From the NCBI GenBank assembly GCA_030267565.1, contig BRXU01000048.1, positions 496,001 to 560,000 on the forward strand: a DNA stretch of 64,000 bases, read 5' to 3'. The position numbers and the translations under genes were made by a program. The stretch is from Pleodorina starrii (taxonomy: Eukaryota > Chlorophyta > Chlorophyceae > Chlamydomonadales > Volvocaceae). The notes under the pieces are model-generated. The model ran no database searches. It was given only the letters and a program-made list of their open reading frames with translations, and was not told the DNA's origin. Positions 22,401-32,299 of this stretch are shown here, piece after piece; position 1 is the first letter of the stretch, and every line of letters begins with the position of its first letter.

Positions 22401-25026
22401 GGTGCTGCTCGTGGGGGCGGCGCCTTGAGTGTTGGATGCCGCCGTAGCTGCTTCTGGATTCGGAGAAGCCAGGCAATCATATCGTCGCAGTGCCTGACGT
22501 TCGCCTGTGAGCAGGCAAGAGCGAGTCGGGTATGAGATGCATCGAGAACACCACACCGAGTTCGGGGTCCATCACAAGGCCTACCCAGGTCCCCCCCTTC
22601 CTAGCCCACCCTGGGTAACCTCCCCGCCCCGCCCCTCCCTTCACTTCCCTCCCCCCTCCCGCCCACAGCCCCATACCCCTCCCTGCTCCGCACCTCCCCT
22701 TCTTCCCTCCCCGGCATCTTCTTCCACCCCACCCCGCCCCTCCCTTCACTTCCCTTCCCCCTCCCGCCCAGCCCCAAATCCCCCCCGTCTCCGCGCCTCC
22801 CCCTCTTCCCTCCCCGGCATCTTCTTCCACCCCAACCCGCCCCTCCCTTCACCTCCCTCCCCCCTCCCGCCCAGCCCCAAACCCCTCCCTGCTCCTCCCC
22901 TACCCCTCTTCCCTCCCCGGCATCTTCTTCCACCCCAACCCGCCCCTCCCTTCACCTCCCTCCCCCCTCCCGCACAGCCCCAAACCCTTCCCTGATCCTC
23001 CCCTCGCCCCCCTACCTGGGAAGCGTCGCTGTTGGCAGCAGAAGCGGAGTCCTGTAGGTACTTGACGACTTTAATTAGCCGGGTGACCTCGGCAAGCATG
23101 TGATTGGTATCACATCGGTGCCGCATCAGGCCAAGGTACCGTGCCACCAGGGCCTGAGGGATCATGGGCATGGACCAGGAATGATGAGCAAAACCCAATG
23201 ACCAAGTAGTGCCCGAAAGCTCTGCAAGCCCCTCCCCCCCCCCGCGCCCCCCGCCCTCCCCCCCCGCGCCCCCCGCCCTCCCCCCCGCGCCCCCCACCCT
23301 CCCCCCCCCGCCCCCCGCCCTCCCCCCCACGCCCCCCGCCCCCCCGCCCTCCCCCCCACGCCCCCCGCCCCTCCTCGCCTCATGCCTGAACAAATGCACG
23401 CCTATCCCGACCGCCACCCGCCCTGTGCCCCCTCCACCTTGACCCCCATGCCTGACCAAGCAAACACCCTGCCTCACCCCCCTCCAACCAACTTGCCTGG
23501 TTGCTGAATAGGTGGAAGGAGAGTAAGGGCATCTCGATCATCTCGATCAGATACGCCACGCCGATAAACTTCGACACGGTGTTCTCGATCCCTCGATAGG
23601 TCGAGTCCACCACCCCAGACGAACCGCTGGCCCCAAAGTTGAAGGGCTGCTGGCACCACACCTTGAAGCTGTCCAACTGTGCCTTGAACGGCATGCTGTT
23701 GGGCAACGGCTTCATGAGCGCGAGGATGCCGAACTTGGCCTTTGGGGACAGTATGAACGCTGGCAAGGTCTGCTCGGGGAATGTGGTGGGGAACCCCTGC
23801 TGGGTTGGGTAGTACCAGCTAGAAGTCCCGGTCGGTGGTGATAGGAGGCCAGGTGAAGGGCGCGGGGAGGGACGTGGGTTGGGGGGGCGCACGGCCGGCT
23901 CCACTTGGCTACGTGGCTGCGGATCCTGTCGTACCGAAGGTGGCCTGGGAGGATTCTGCCCAGGTGGCGGCAGTGGAGCATACAGGCCAGCTGCTGGCTC
24001 GGCGACATTGTATGGCCGCCGCAGTGAACGAGGTGGTAAACGAGGTGGTGATAGGCGGCCAGGTGAAGGACGCGGCGGGGAGGGAGGTGGGTTGGGGGGG
24101 CGCACGGCCGGCTCCATGTGGCTACGCGGCTGTGGATCCTGCCGTACCGAAGGTGGCCTGGGAGGATTCTGCCCAGGTGGCGGCAGTGGAGCATCCAGGC
24201 CAGGGGGCTCCGCCACAGTGTACGGCCGCCGCAGTGAACGAGGCAGCCTGGACTCTGCTCTCGCAGCTGCCTCGAAGTGCTTGCCACTCATCTTATCCGG
24301 GGGGGCCAATAACGTTTTCTGTTGAAAACGTAGGCTCAAGATGCTCGTGGCAAGATCACTGAAGCTGCTGTGGTAGAGCCGCAAAGCACGGCAGACTGCC
24401 GTACAGCTGGCTAGCGTGGCGGATGACGCCTTCGTGTGAAGGGCGCCGAGGTCCTTGAGCTGACCCAGAAGGATGGGGTCAGAAACGACGAACTGCCGCA
24501 GGCGTGGCAGACGCTTGAGGCAGTCGTGCAGGGACCGACTGGAAATGGCGGTCTGCACTTCCTGCAGGCGTCTCACTATCTGAGGTAGGACCAGCGCGTT
24601 CCGGCTCTGTGGATCCGCGGCGTCCTTGACAAGAGTAAGGACTAATGCGCCGGAGGGGAAGGGGGCGGGCAGCAGTAACGTCTCGTTCCAGGCCTGCCAA
24701 CGGGTAACCTGCAGGGTGGGAACAGACACACGGTTTGGGGCGCGGGCACGGGGTTCATAATAAGGAACGATAGACCGGACAGCTGCCAACCCCTCCCTCA
24801 AGGTACGTGAGAACGCAAGAAGGGCATCCGCCACGATTTGGCGAAACCGCGCACGGTACCGTCTACCCACCTTCTGCTGGGTCGTTCGGCGTCGCAAGGG
24901 TTCCGGTCTTGTTGTTGGAGGCAGGCCCCGAAGGAGTGGAGCTCCCTTCTGAGACCGAGTGACGATTTTATCAATGCTCTGCAGTGCGCAGGCCAATGGA
25001 TGACACGCGTGGTCAGGTCGGTCCAT
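19412..25026 (-). CDS. Tyrosine recombinase of eukaryotic transposon type, copy 1
   Basis: Three-exon model, 1608 aa: 25026-23497, 23219-23016, 22504-19412, all phase 0. Intron 1 uses a GC donor (CAG|GCAAGT). The 5' end is uncertain; a possible earlier exon with ATG and donor CAAG|GTATGC lies at 25138-25109 but I could not join it in phase. Exon 1 holds two Pro-rich repeats (about 23841-24250). The catalytic domain occupies roughly residues 710-960: Arg747 (PPLRLGVIR), a Cys-rich insertion, Lys807 (HHKT), Arg889-x-x-Arg892 (RVFRH) and Tyr932 in MGNSIRTWETHY, with Asn923 where most relatives have His or Trp. The C-terminal part is Pro-rich, then four 73-aa repeats and an acidic tail. The family cuts and rejoins DNA at specific sites through a tyrosine-DNA bond; no reverse transcriptase lies nearby, so Crypton-like fits better than DIRS-like. 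TTATATAA at 25289-25296 might be a TATA box. Confidence 0.75.
20128..21003. repeat. Four 219-bp in-frame repeats in the recombinase gene, copy 1
   Basis: Four tandem units of 219 bp (73 codons), nearly identical, with starts near 20128, 20346, 20565 and 20784. They add four copies of a segment rich in Glu, Gly, Pro and Arg (from LAEEAGPSAG to MGALETPR). The near-identity points to recent expansion or gene-conversion homogenisation. The plus-strand frame through them is a shadow. Confidence 0.9.
22505..23015. repeat. G-tract minisatellite in intron 2 of the recombinase gene, copy 1
   Basis: Intron with donor CAG|GTAGGG and acceptor CTGCTCACAG (minus strand). About 400 bp consists of roughly four units of about 100 bp marked by CCCCGGCATCTTCTTCCACC on the plus strand, so the sense strand is packed with G-runs able to form quadruplexes. 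Confidence 0.75.
23220..23496. repeat. G-tract intron 1 of the recombinase gene, copy 1
   Basis: A 277-nt intron on the minus strand that begins with GC rather than GT. Its acceptor half (about 23228-23370) is a CCCCCC/CGCCCCCC microsatellite on the plus strand; copy 2 has one C fewer. Confidence 0.65.
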
Positions 25027-26448
25027 TGGCTAGCGAACACTAACCCGAGTCAGCGCAGGAAATACTGGTAAATGACATGACTTGATGTTAAAAGGAAATA
25101 TTGCATACCTTGTTTGCGGCGTGTCCTCGCATCCATGCAGCGAATACGCGGACAGCAGGTCGCCTAGCGACGGAGAGGTCTAGGAATGATGACTGGTGAC
25201 AGGAAATGACAGCCAGATGTATTTCGTTAAAAGCTGATACATGTATATTAATTTATTTTTTAGTGAAAGTACAGGTGGACTAGTGCCTTATATAATTTGG
25301 TCGTAACCTTCTTGCTGGAACGCTTCGCGGGGTCGTCTGTCCGAAACGCTTCACGGGGGACTGGAAGTCTGAGGCAGCTGAGACGCCGAAGCCCCAGCAT
25401 GCGAAAGCCGACATGTGGCAAAGTTGATCGCGTGCTGCTGTGTTTACAAACACCAAAACCGTTTGGCTGTTTCCTGGTTTATAGCGTAAGAATGTAAGCA
25501 GCTAAATTCATTACACTCTGATTTGGCCAGTAAGTAAAATTAGATAGACGTGTACAGTAAGAATGGATGCGTCTCACTTTTCGGGGTGTACGTCACTAGA
25601 AGCGGGTACACCCGGCGCAGCCATTTCACTACCTTCTATAATAGGAAACACTTCACGATTAACAACTAATAATTATACTACCATGGGAATGTATATGGCT
25701 TGCGGTTTGAGGAACGAGTGAGTCCCCGTTCAATTTAGCGCGGGCGCAGCGGGCCTTTATGAAAGCAATCTACCGGTAAGAAATGCATTCATTGTTCACA
25801 GCTGTTAGCACATGCAATCAAATTCTAATACCAATGCGCGGGTTTACACGCAGGTTGAATTTTGTCGGCATGGTCGCCGGCTTGTGAAACACCTTGCCCG
25901 AGGGCGCAGCTACCGCCGACAACGATCATTGTGATGTCGTCATACCTACAGCATTTCGCGTGGAAGCTGGAGTTTAAGGTATGAGCGGGCAGGGCGCATC
26001 GGGCATGGGTGTTCAAAATGCAAAGGGCACAGGCAGCTAGCGAATGGCTTCCGCGTGTCTGATCCAGAATAAATTAGGAAAGGACTACAGACTGCATACC
26101 GGGTCGCGCGCGCTGGAAAGAGCCACTCAGCCCGCTGTACTCGGTCTCGTGGGCTGTCGCGCGCGCACGCCGGTGCCTTCGCGATGGTGGCAAAGGGCCA
26201 TTAGTGAGCGCGACATCATTTCGCGGACTTGCATCGCATGGTTTCAGGGCGGGGCTCAGCATTCCGCGAGCGCCGAGAGCTGGCCGAAGGGCACGGGCCG
26301 GGCGGCATGCCAGGGTTCTGTGGTTCGCATAGGCCGGGAAGTCCAAGGGGCACGGCCGCAGGGTGTTGGATCCGGGAATTCGGGGGGGGCTGCCAAGGTT
26401 TCGGGCGCGGGAAGTCGGGGGGGCCGGTGGGGTTTTGGACCGCGGGGG
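25027..26448. other. Right-terminal non-coding region of copy 1
   Basis: No gene recognised. It should contain the recombinase promoter. The last 110 bases before 26449 are rich in (N)4-5GGG runs such as ATCCGGG, AATTCGGG and TTTCGGG, which look like an eroded extension of the telomere-like tract. Confidence 0.5.
25584..25613. other. Inverted repeat upstream of the recombinase gene
   Basis: Arms GGGTGTAC (25584-25591) and GTACACCC (25606-25613) flank a 14-base spacer. Its place between the recombinase gene and the unit end would suit an operator or recombinase-binding site, but 8-bp arms are short. Copy 2 has it at 49229-49258. Confidence 0.4.
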
Positions 26449-26473
26449 CCTAGGGTCTTAGGTATACTCAACT
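26449..26473. other. Junction between the two long units
   Basis: Copy 1 ends with CCTAGGGTCTTAGG (26449-26462). Eleven bases follow (26463-26473, TATACTCAACT) and then copy 2 begins. At the end of copy 2 the same motif instead continues into the telomere-like tract of the satellite. The 11 bases may be the true left end of the unit, missing from copy 1 only because the window starts there, or filler made at the junction. Confidence 0.7.
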
Positions 26474-26731
26474 GAGGACGCAAAACCTGCATTTATTCGT
26501 GATGCAACACCAATTCGATACGATCAAGGAAATGACAGCCTTGGCATCATGATCGCAGTTTCGTTTCCAAAGAATTATTCCAAGAACGGGCTGTGACGGG
26601 GCACTTGCTAACTCCAAAGCTTCCGTTGATACCATGCTTGCCAAATCAGAGTTTCCGAAGGATGAATCAAGTCGAATCCCATCCGAAACTGATGTCTGAC
26701 GTGCCATATATCTTAACTTAGATTGTCGGTT

Positions 26732-27500
26732 GGGTTTCGAACCCGCACGGCGTATGACTGGGGCTCGCCGCCTCCCAAATGCACACGCATCAACCGCTTA
26801 CACAAGTAATTAGGAGGATTCGAACCCGTACGGGGTTCGGCTCGATACCAAATTGTAGGTTTCAGCCAAAGGACCTATTGATATGAGCTGCGCAGCCCAG
26901 AACTGCACTTATCCCCCCTGCCATGACAGGAGATGGCCAGTGAGATCATATCTCTCAGGGGGGGCCAGGTTGACCGTCACCTGGCAGCAAGTGGATGAAT
27001 TGGGGCTTGCATGCTTGCCAGACGGTCAGGCGTGAAACCCTATCCCGACTGGTAACGGATGCGAGTTAAGTAGAGGGGTGTATTACGCCCCTCTTACCCA
27101 AAACCCACACACTGACCCATGGATTTCGAATCCATTGGGATGATGAATGGTTCCACGAAGGTGCATCCACGAAGGCGATTATGACGGTTCTGATCCTTAC
27201 CATAACATCAGGGCTTTTTGAGTCATAGACCTGATGGGTTGGCCTGCCTTCGACAGGTTCCCTGTCGAAGGCAGATAAGGAGGCGACCGACTGAATCACC
27301 AACGGAGTTGCACCACGTAAGGGACCTCGGTTGATGGACACATGGGTACTAAGGTTCACGGACCTTAGGGATGAGATCGCACCTCTTAAGGGGTGGGCCA
27401 GGTTGACCGTCACCTGGCAGCAAGTGGATGACTTGGGGCTTGCATGCTTGCCAGTGGGTCAGGAGTGACAACCTATCCCCACTGGTAACGGATGCGAGTT
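26732..27500. other. Hairpin-dense left region, copy 2
   Basis: Identical set to copy 1 at offset 26473: palindrome 26821-26839, hairpin repeats 26963-27067 and 27396-27500, and the perfect 14-bp inverted repeat at 27244-27274. Confidence 0.7.
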
Positions 27501-27528
27501 CGGTCCAAGAATCAACTTCGGAAGTGAG

Positions 27529-27616
27529 GTAAGAATGTTGTGCGTCGCTTTTGTTTGTTCTAGCCGTCTGGGCTAGCTGTACTCACTCGTCATTCTATCA
27601 TCTCCTGCTTTTACAG
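27529..27616 (+). other. Candidate 88-nt intron, copy 2
   Basis: Same donor and acceptor as 1056-1143. No supported coding exon on either side. Confidence 0.3.
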
Positions 27617-28317
27617 GTAGAGATAACCAGCCTCTTCGCCCTGGCACGGCCATCACAGCTAGCAGCCACGTCAGCAGCTCAGCAACAGCCCCCAGCTCAG
27701 CCCCCAGCTCAGCCCCCAGCCCAGCCCAGCCCCCAGCTCAGCCCCCAGCCCAGCCCATTCAGCCCAGTGGCGGCACATACCGACATGCACGCACACGCAC
27801 ACATATGCACGCACATGCGCACACCCCTGCCAGGGGATGCATAATACTTCCTGCCTGCGGGCGGTTCCGGAGTTTGCCGTTGTATTAACATTTCTGTGTT
27901 GCCCCCCGCCCAGTGCAGGACAAGCAGTGAAGCTGAGAACACAGCAAATACCAAAGGCAGCAAATAACAGAGCAGCTCGGTCTTTGTGAAGGCCTGGCTA
28001 GTAGTATAGGTGTTATTTATTTTTATTATCCTTTCTATCCCTATTAACGGGACTCTACCGACTGTCTGCACCATGTTACGGGTGCTTCGAGACAATTATT
28101 GTTGGTTTATTTTCCTATTTAGTATCCATCCCCCAGTAATCCCGGTTAATCCTTTCTTTCCCCGCCCCCGCCGGACACCCCAGCACCACTTACCCGACAT
28201 CCGTTACCCGCCGCCTCATTTAAGCAGGAAAAAGGAAGATCTGTCATATCTCACCAAGACCTACCAACCCCACCAAGACCTCCCAACCGCCGAGACGTCC
28301 CAACCACCAAGGCCGTC

Positions 28318-29433
28318 ATGGACCGTCTATCCCTGCACGCCTACACCTCCGAGTTCATTCCGCACCGCCACCATCGCCGCCGTCACCACCAAGCCCGGCA
28401 CCGCCGTCCCCGTCCCCTCCTATGCCATTGCCGCCGTCACCGCAGCCAACCAGTCCGCCGCCGCCGTCGCCGCTGCCCCCTAGTCCGGCGCCTCCCTCCC
28501 CTCCCTTACCGCCGTCACCCAATCCGCCCAGCCCAGCACCCTCTCCACCGCCGCCCAACCCGGCCCCAAGCCTATCTCCTCCCAGCCCCTCGCCGCCAGC
28601 TCCTATGCCGCCATCGCCCCGGCCTCCCTCGCTGGAACCCCTGCCTCCGTCCCCGCCACCGCCATCGCCCCGGCCGCCGACCCCGCCACCACCGTCACCC
28701 CAGCCGCCAACCCGCCACCGCCGTCACCCCAGCCGCCGGCCCCGTTACCACCCTCGCTTACCACAAGCCGCCGTCGCCGTCGCCGCCGCCGCCGTCCCCC
28801 CAACCGCCATCACCGCCGCCGTCGCCGCCATTCGTGTTCTTTTTGAACTAACCCAACTTTCTACCCAAGATTGTATGGACCCCCGCCCTTCCCTTCTGAG
28901 GGCATTGACTGCCTTCCAATTCATGCCACCCGCCTTTTGCCTCATAACCCCGCCCCACCCCCGCCACCACCGTCATCCCAGCCGCCGACCCCACCGCTGC
29001 CGTCACACCAGCCGCCGTCGCCGTCGCCGCCGCCGCCGTCCCCCCAACCGCCATCACCGCCGCCGTCGCCGCCATTCGTGTTCTTTTTGAACTAACCCAA
29101 CTTTCTACCCAAGATTGTATGGACCCCCGCCCTTCCCTTCTGAGGGCATTGACTGCCTTCCAATTCATGCCACCCGCCTTTTGCCTCATAACCCCGCCCC
29201 ACCCCCGCCACCACCGTCATCCCAGCCGCCGACCCCACCGCTGCCGTCACACCAGCCGCCGTCGCCGTCGCCGCCGCCGCCGTCCCCCCAACCGCCATCA
29301 CCGCCGCCGTCGCCGCCATTCGTGTTCTTTTTGAACTAACCCAACTTTCTATCCACGATTGTATGGACCCCCACCCTTCCCTTCTGAGGGCATTGACTGC
29401 CTTCCAACTCATGCCACCCGCCTTTTGCCTCAT
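28318..29433. repeat. Pro-rich tract and 244-bp tandem repeats, copy 2
   Basis: Counterpart of 1845-2960: a Ser/Pro-rich reading on the plus strand (28318-29090) runs into 244-bp tandem units (28763-29433). No independent evidence for a gene. Confidence 0.6.
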
Positions 29434-29472
29434 AACCCCGCCCCGCCCCTGCACCCATGGCCCCCCTGCCCC

Positions 29473-30840
29473 CGCCCCACGCCCTCCTGTCTAACCCAAA
29501 CACCCCGCCCGCCAAGGTGCCGCCACCACCGACCTCCGCACCGTCAGGACTTTATGGGCGCCAGGCAGCACTCGGGGAGCTACAGCTGGAGCGTAGGTCC
29601 TGACTGACAGGAGAGTATGTAGAGGGTCGATACGACAGATGTATGTGAATAGGTGTGATGGGGTACTCACCACTAGCTGTACAAGGGGAAACCAGAACCC
29701 TAAGTGTAGCTTATAACCGTGAACGTTTTGTTTATCTGTGCCCCATACACTGTACCTTTGGATTGGTGCACATTACGTAAACAGTTTTGTCGCTGCCCAA
29801 TACATTATCCGGTTTCCCGACAGATCGGCCATATCTATTGCACCAAGCAAGACCTATGTCTCCCATCCAACCGCGCGCCAAGGCCGTCGTGGATGGATTG
29901 CCTTTCCCTGCCCGCCTGCAACACCCGCCGAGTTCTGCACCACGCGCCAGGACTCTTTGGCGCCAGGCAGGCAGCTGGAGCGAAGTATCTAATCGACAGG
30001 AGAGTATGTAGAACATATCGGTGTGAATGATGGATGGATCCTGGATTTTAGAGGGGCACTCACCGCTAGCTGTTTGTTTAAGGGGAAACCAAAACCCTAA
30101 GTCTATCTAGCGTTTTGTTTATCTGTGCCCAATAAACCTGGCCCCACACCAACCCCTGACGATAGCTTATGTATCTGCACCCCACCTTGCTTGCAGGATA
30201 TATAATAGTAAGAAAGATACCAAGAATCCTACCAGCCGTACCTGGAAGACTCGTACACCTTGCTGACGTACTGCAGTGGATGTGAACTGAACTGAACTGA
30301 ACACGTAAACTGAACTGAACTGAATACACATCAATCAATCGCACTGCAATCATATACAACAATGCAGAGCTATGACAGAACAGACGACAGACGAAAATGC
30401 CATGAGCATGTGGGCGTGTGTGTGGATGTGAATTGTCGTTTTTATTTCGGGTGGCCACCCATTGTTAGTTATGTGTTGGACGTTGATTGGTTGTGCGGTG
30501 GTGGTGGTGGTGGTGGTGGTGCAGAGACGGGAAGCACGGACTTCAATCGCCAAGCATTAAAAGACGCGAAAAAAACTCCAATGAATCGTCAATGGAAGTT
30601 ATTGCAACGGCATTCGCAGTCCCACTTCTTATTCGCACCATTATTCGTACCAAGGCACCTGTACAGCCGTACAAGGGGACCTATACAATGAAAATCATCA
30701 AACAAAAATGACGATATGTTCCGCAATCGGAATCCGTTGATTTCTGCCTGGCGCGCGCGTTTTTAATTGTGTTATAGCGATTAAGCAAACCCCACAGAGC
30801 CGAAGACGCGCGAGCCCCGCCCCACGCCGTACACGCACAT
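29473..30840. other. Duplicated 300-bp segment and microsatellites, copy 2
   Basis: Counterpart of 3000-4367: imperfect direct duplication (29473-30133), GAACT-type tract (30284-30325) and (GGT)n tract (30497-30521). No gene seen. Confidence 0.6.
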
Positions 30841-32030
30841 GATCCAGGATTTGATCACACCATGCCCTAGGTATTGTATTAAGGCAGCTGTATGCCGGGT
30901 GTGCCGGCCTAGGTCAGACCGGAAGCGTGTAAACACGCCTGGGTTTGCCGTACAGCTTGGCCATCTTCAGCTGTATGTGGTCTGCAGTAGTGCCGAATCC
31001 CCGCCGCCCTGCACCGCGCCCCCCGTGTAATGGATCCAGGATTTGATCACACCATGCCCTAGGTATTATATTAAGGCAGCTGTGTGCCGGGTCAGCATGC
31101 CTAGGTCAGACCGGAAGCGTGTAAACACGCCTGGGTTTGCCGTACAGCTTGGCCATCTTCAGCTGTGGTCTGCAGTAGTGCCGAATCCCCGCCGCCCTGC
31201 ACCGCGCCCCCCGTGTAATGGATCCAGGATTTGATCACACCATGCCCTAGGTATTATATTAAGGCAGCTGTGTGCCGGGTGTGCCTGCCTAGGTCCGACC
31301 GGAAGCGTGTAAACACGCCTGGGTTTCACGTACGGCTTGGCCACCTTCAGCTGTGGTCTGCAGTAGTGCCGAATCCCCGCCGCCCTGCACCGCGCCCCCC
31401 GTGTAATGGGTCCAGGATTTGATCACACCATGCCCTAGGTATAGTATTAAGGCAGCTGTATGCCGGGTGTGCCTGCCTAGGTCCGACCGGAAGCGTGTAA
31501 ACAAGCCTGGGTTTCACGTACGGCTTGGCCGCCCCCAGCTGTGGGGTGCAGTAGTGTCGAATCCCCGCCGCCCTGCACTGCGCCCCCCGTGTAATGGGTC
31601 CAGGATTTGATCACACCATGCCCTAGGTATTATATTAAGGCAGCTGTGTGCCGGGTGTGCCTGCCTAGGTCCGACCGGAAGCGTGTAAACAAGCCTGGGT
31701 TTCACGTACGGCTTGGCCGCCCCCAGCTGTGGGGTGCAGTAGTGTCGAATCCCCGCCGCCCTGCACTGCGCCCCCCGTGTAATGGGTCCAGGATTTGATC
31801 ACACCATGCCCTAGGTATTGTATTAAGGCAGCTGTGTGCCGGGTCTGCTGGCGTAGGTCTGACCGGAACCTTCTAAACCAGGGCAGGATTGTTTCGAGAG
31901 CCTGCCTGCCTCACCTGTCGCCCCACAGAGGTGAAATGCGCGAGCCCCGCCCCACGCCCGTACGCGCACATGATTCAGGGTTTGAGCATGCCAGGTCCTT
32001 AATAATATATTAAGGCAGCTGTGTGCCGGG
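30841..32030. repeat. 188-bp minisatellite array, copy 2 (contracted)
   Basis: Only five full units (starts 30841, 31033, 31221, 31409, 31597) and a partial one from 31785, against 19 full units in copy 1. It retains the first block of the copy-1 array and then joins the degenerate flank directly, as expected for unequal recombination or replication slippage between units. Confidence 0.95.
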
Positions 32031-32299
32031 TCTGATGACTTCAGTTACATCGCGCGCGCGAAAACGAGGCTTGGTCGGGAACGGGAGCCACACACCTGTC
32101 CACACACCTGTCCACACACACGTCTATCTGCCCTGCGGCGCATCTCAACGCCTATCCGCCAGTAACCCTTAATATATATGCATATGTCTCCATGTTATTA
32201 AATCCCAGCAACCAAAGGTATGCATCTAAACACACGTCGAAAACACACGCCCTCAGGTAGCAGCTGGCACACGCACCATCACCCGCCGCCAGCCGCCAT

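Larger units (their letters stand above)
1..26473. repeat. Long tandem unit, copy 1 (about 26.5 kb)
   Basis: The sequence from base 1 restarts almost base for base at 26474. Landmarks keep a constant offset of 26473 up to about 31.8 kb; the offset then falls to about 23645 because copy 2 has a shorter 188-bp array. Remaining differences seen are small: CAG-run length in the nuclease gene, one ATGG unit, one C in a homopolymer, and scattered substitutions. The unit carries three minus-strand genes plus several minisatellites. Its right end (26449-26462) is a telomere-like motif. Its true left edge is unknown, because the window starts exactly where the copies begin to align. Confidence 0.95.

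Noticed and set aside
19412..25026. DIRS or Ngaro retrotransposon
   Set aside because: These also carry reverse transcriptase and RNase H. No such domains were seen in any frame of the unit.
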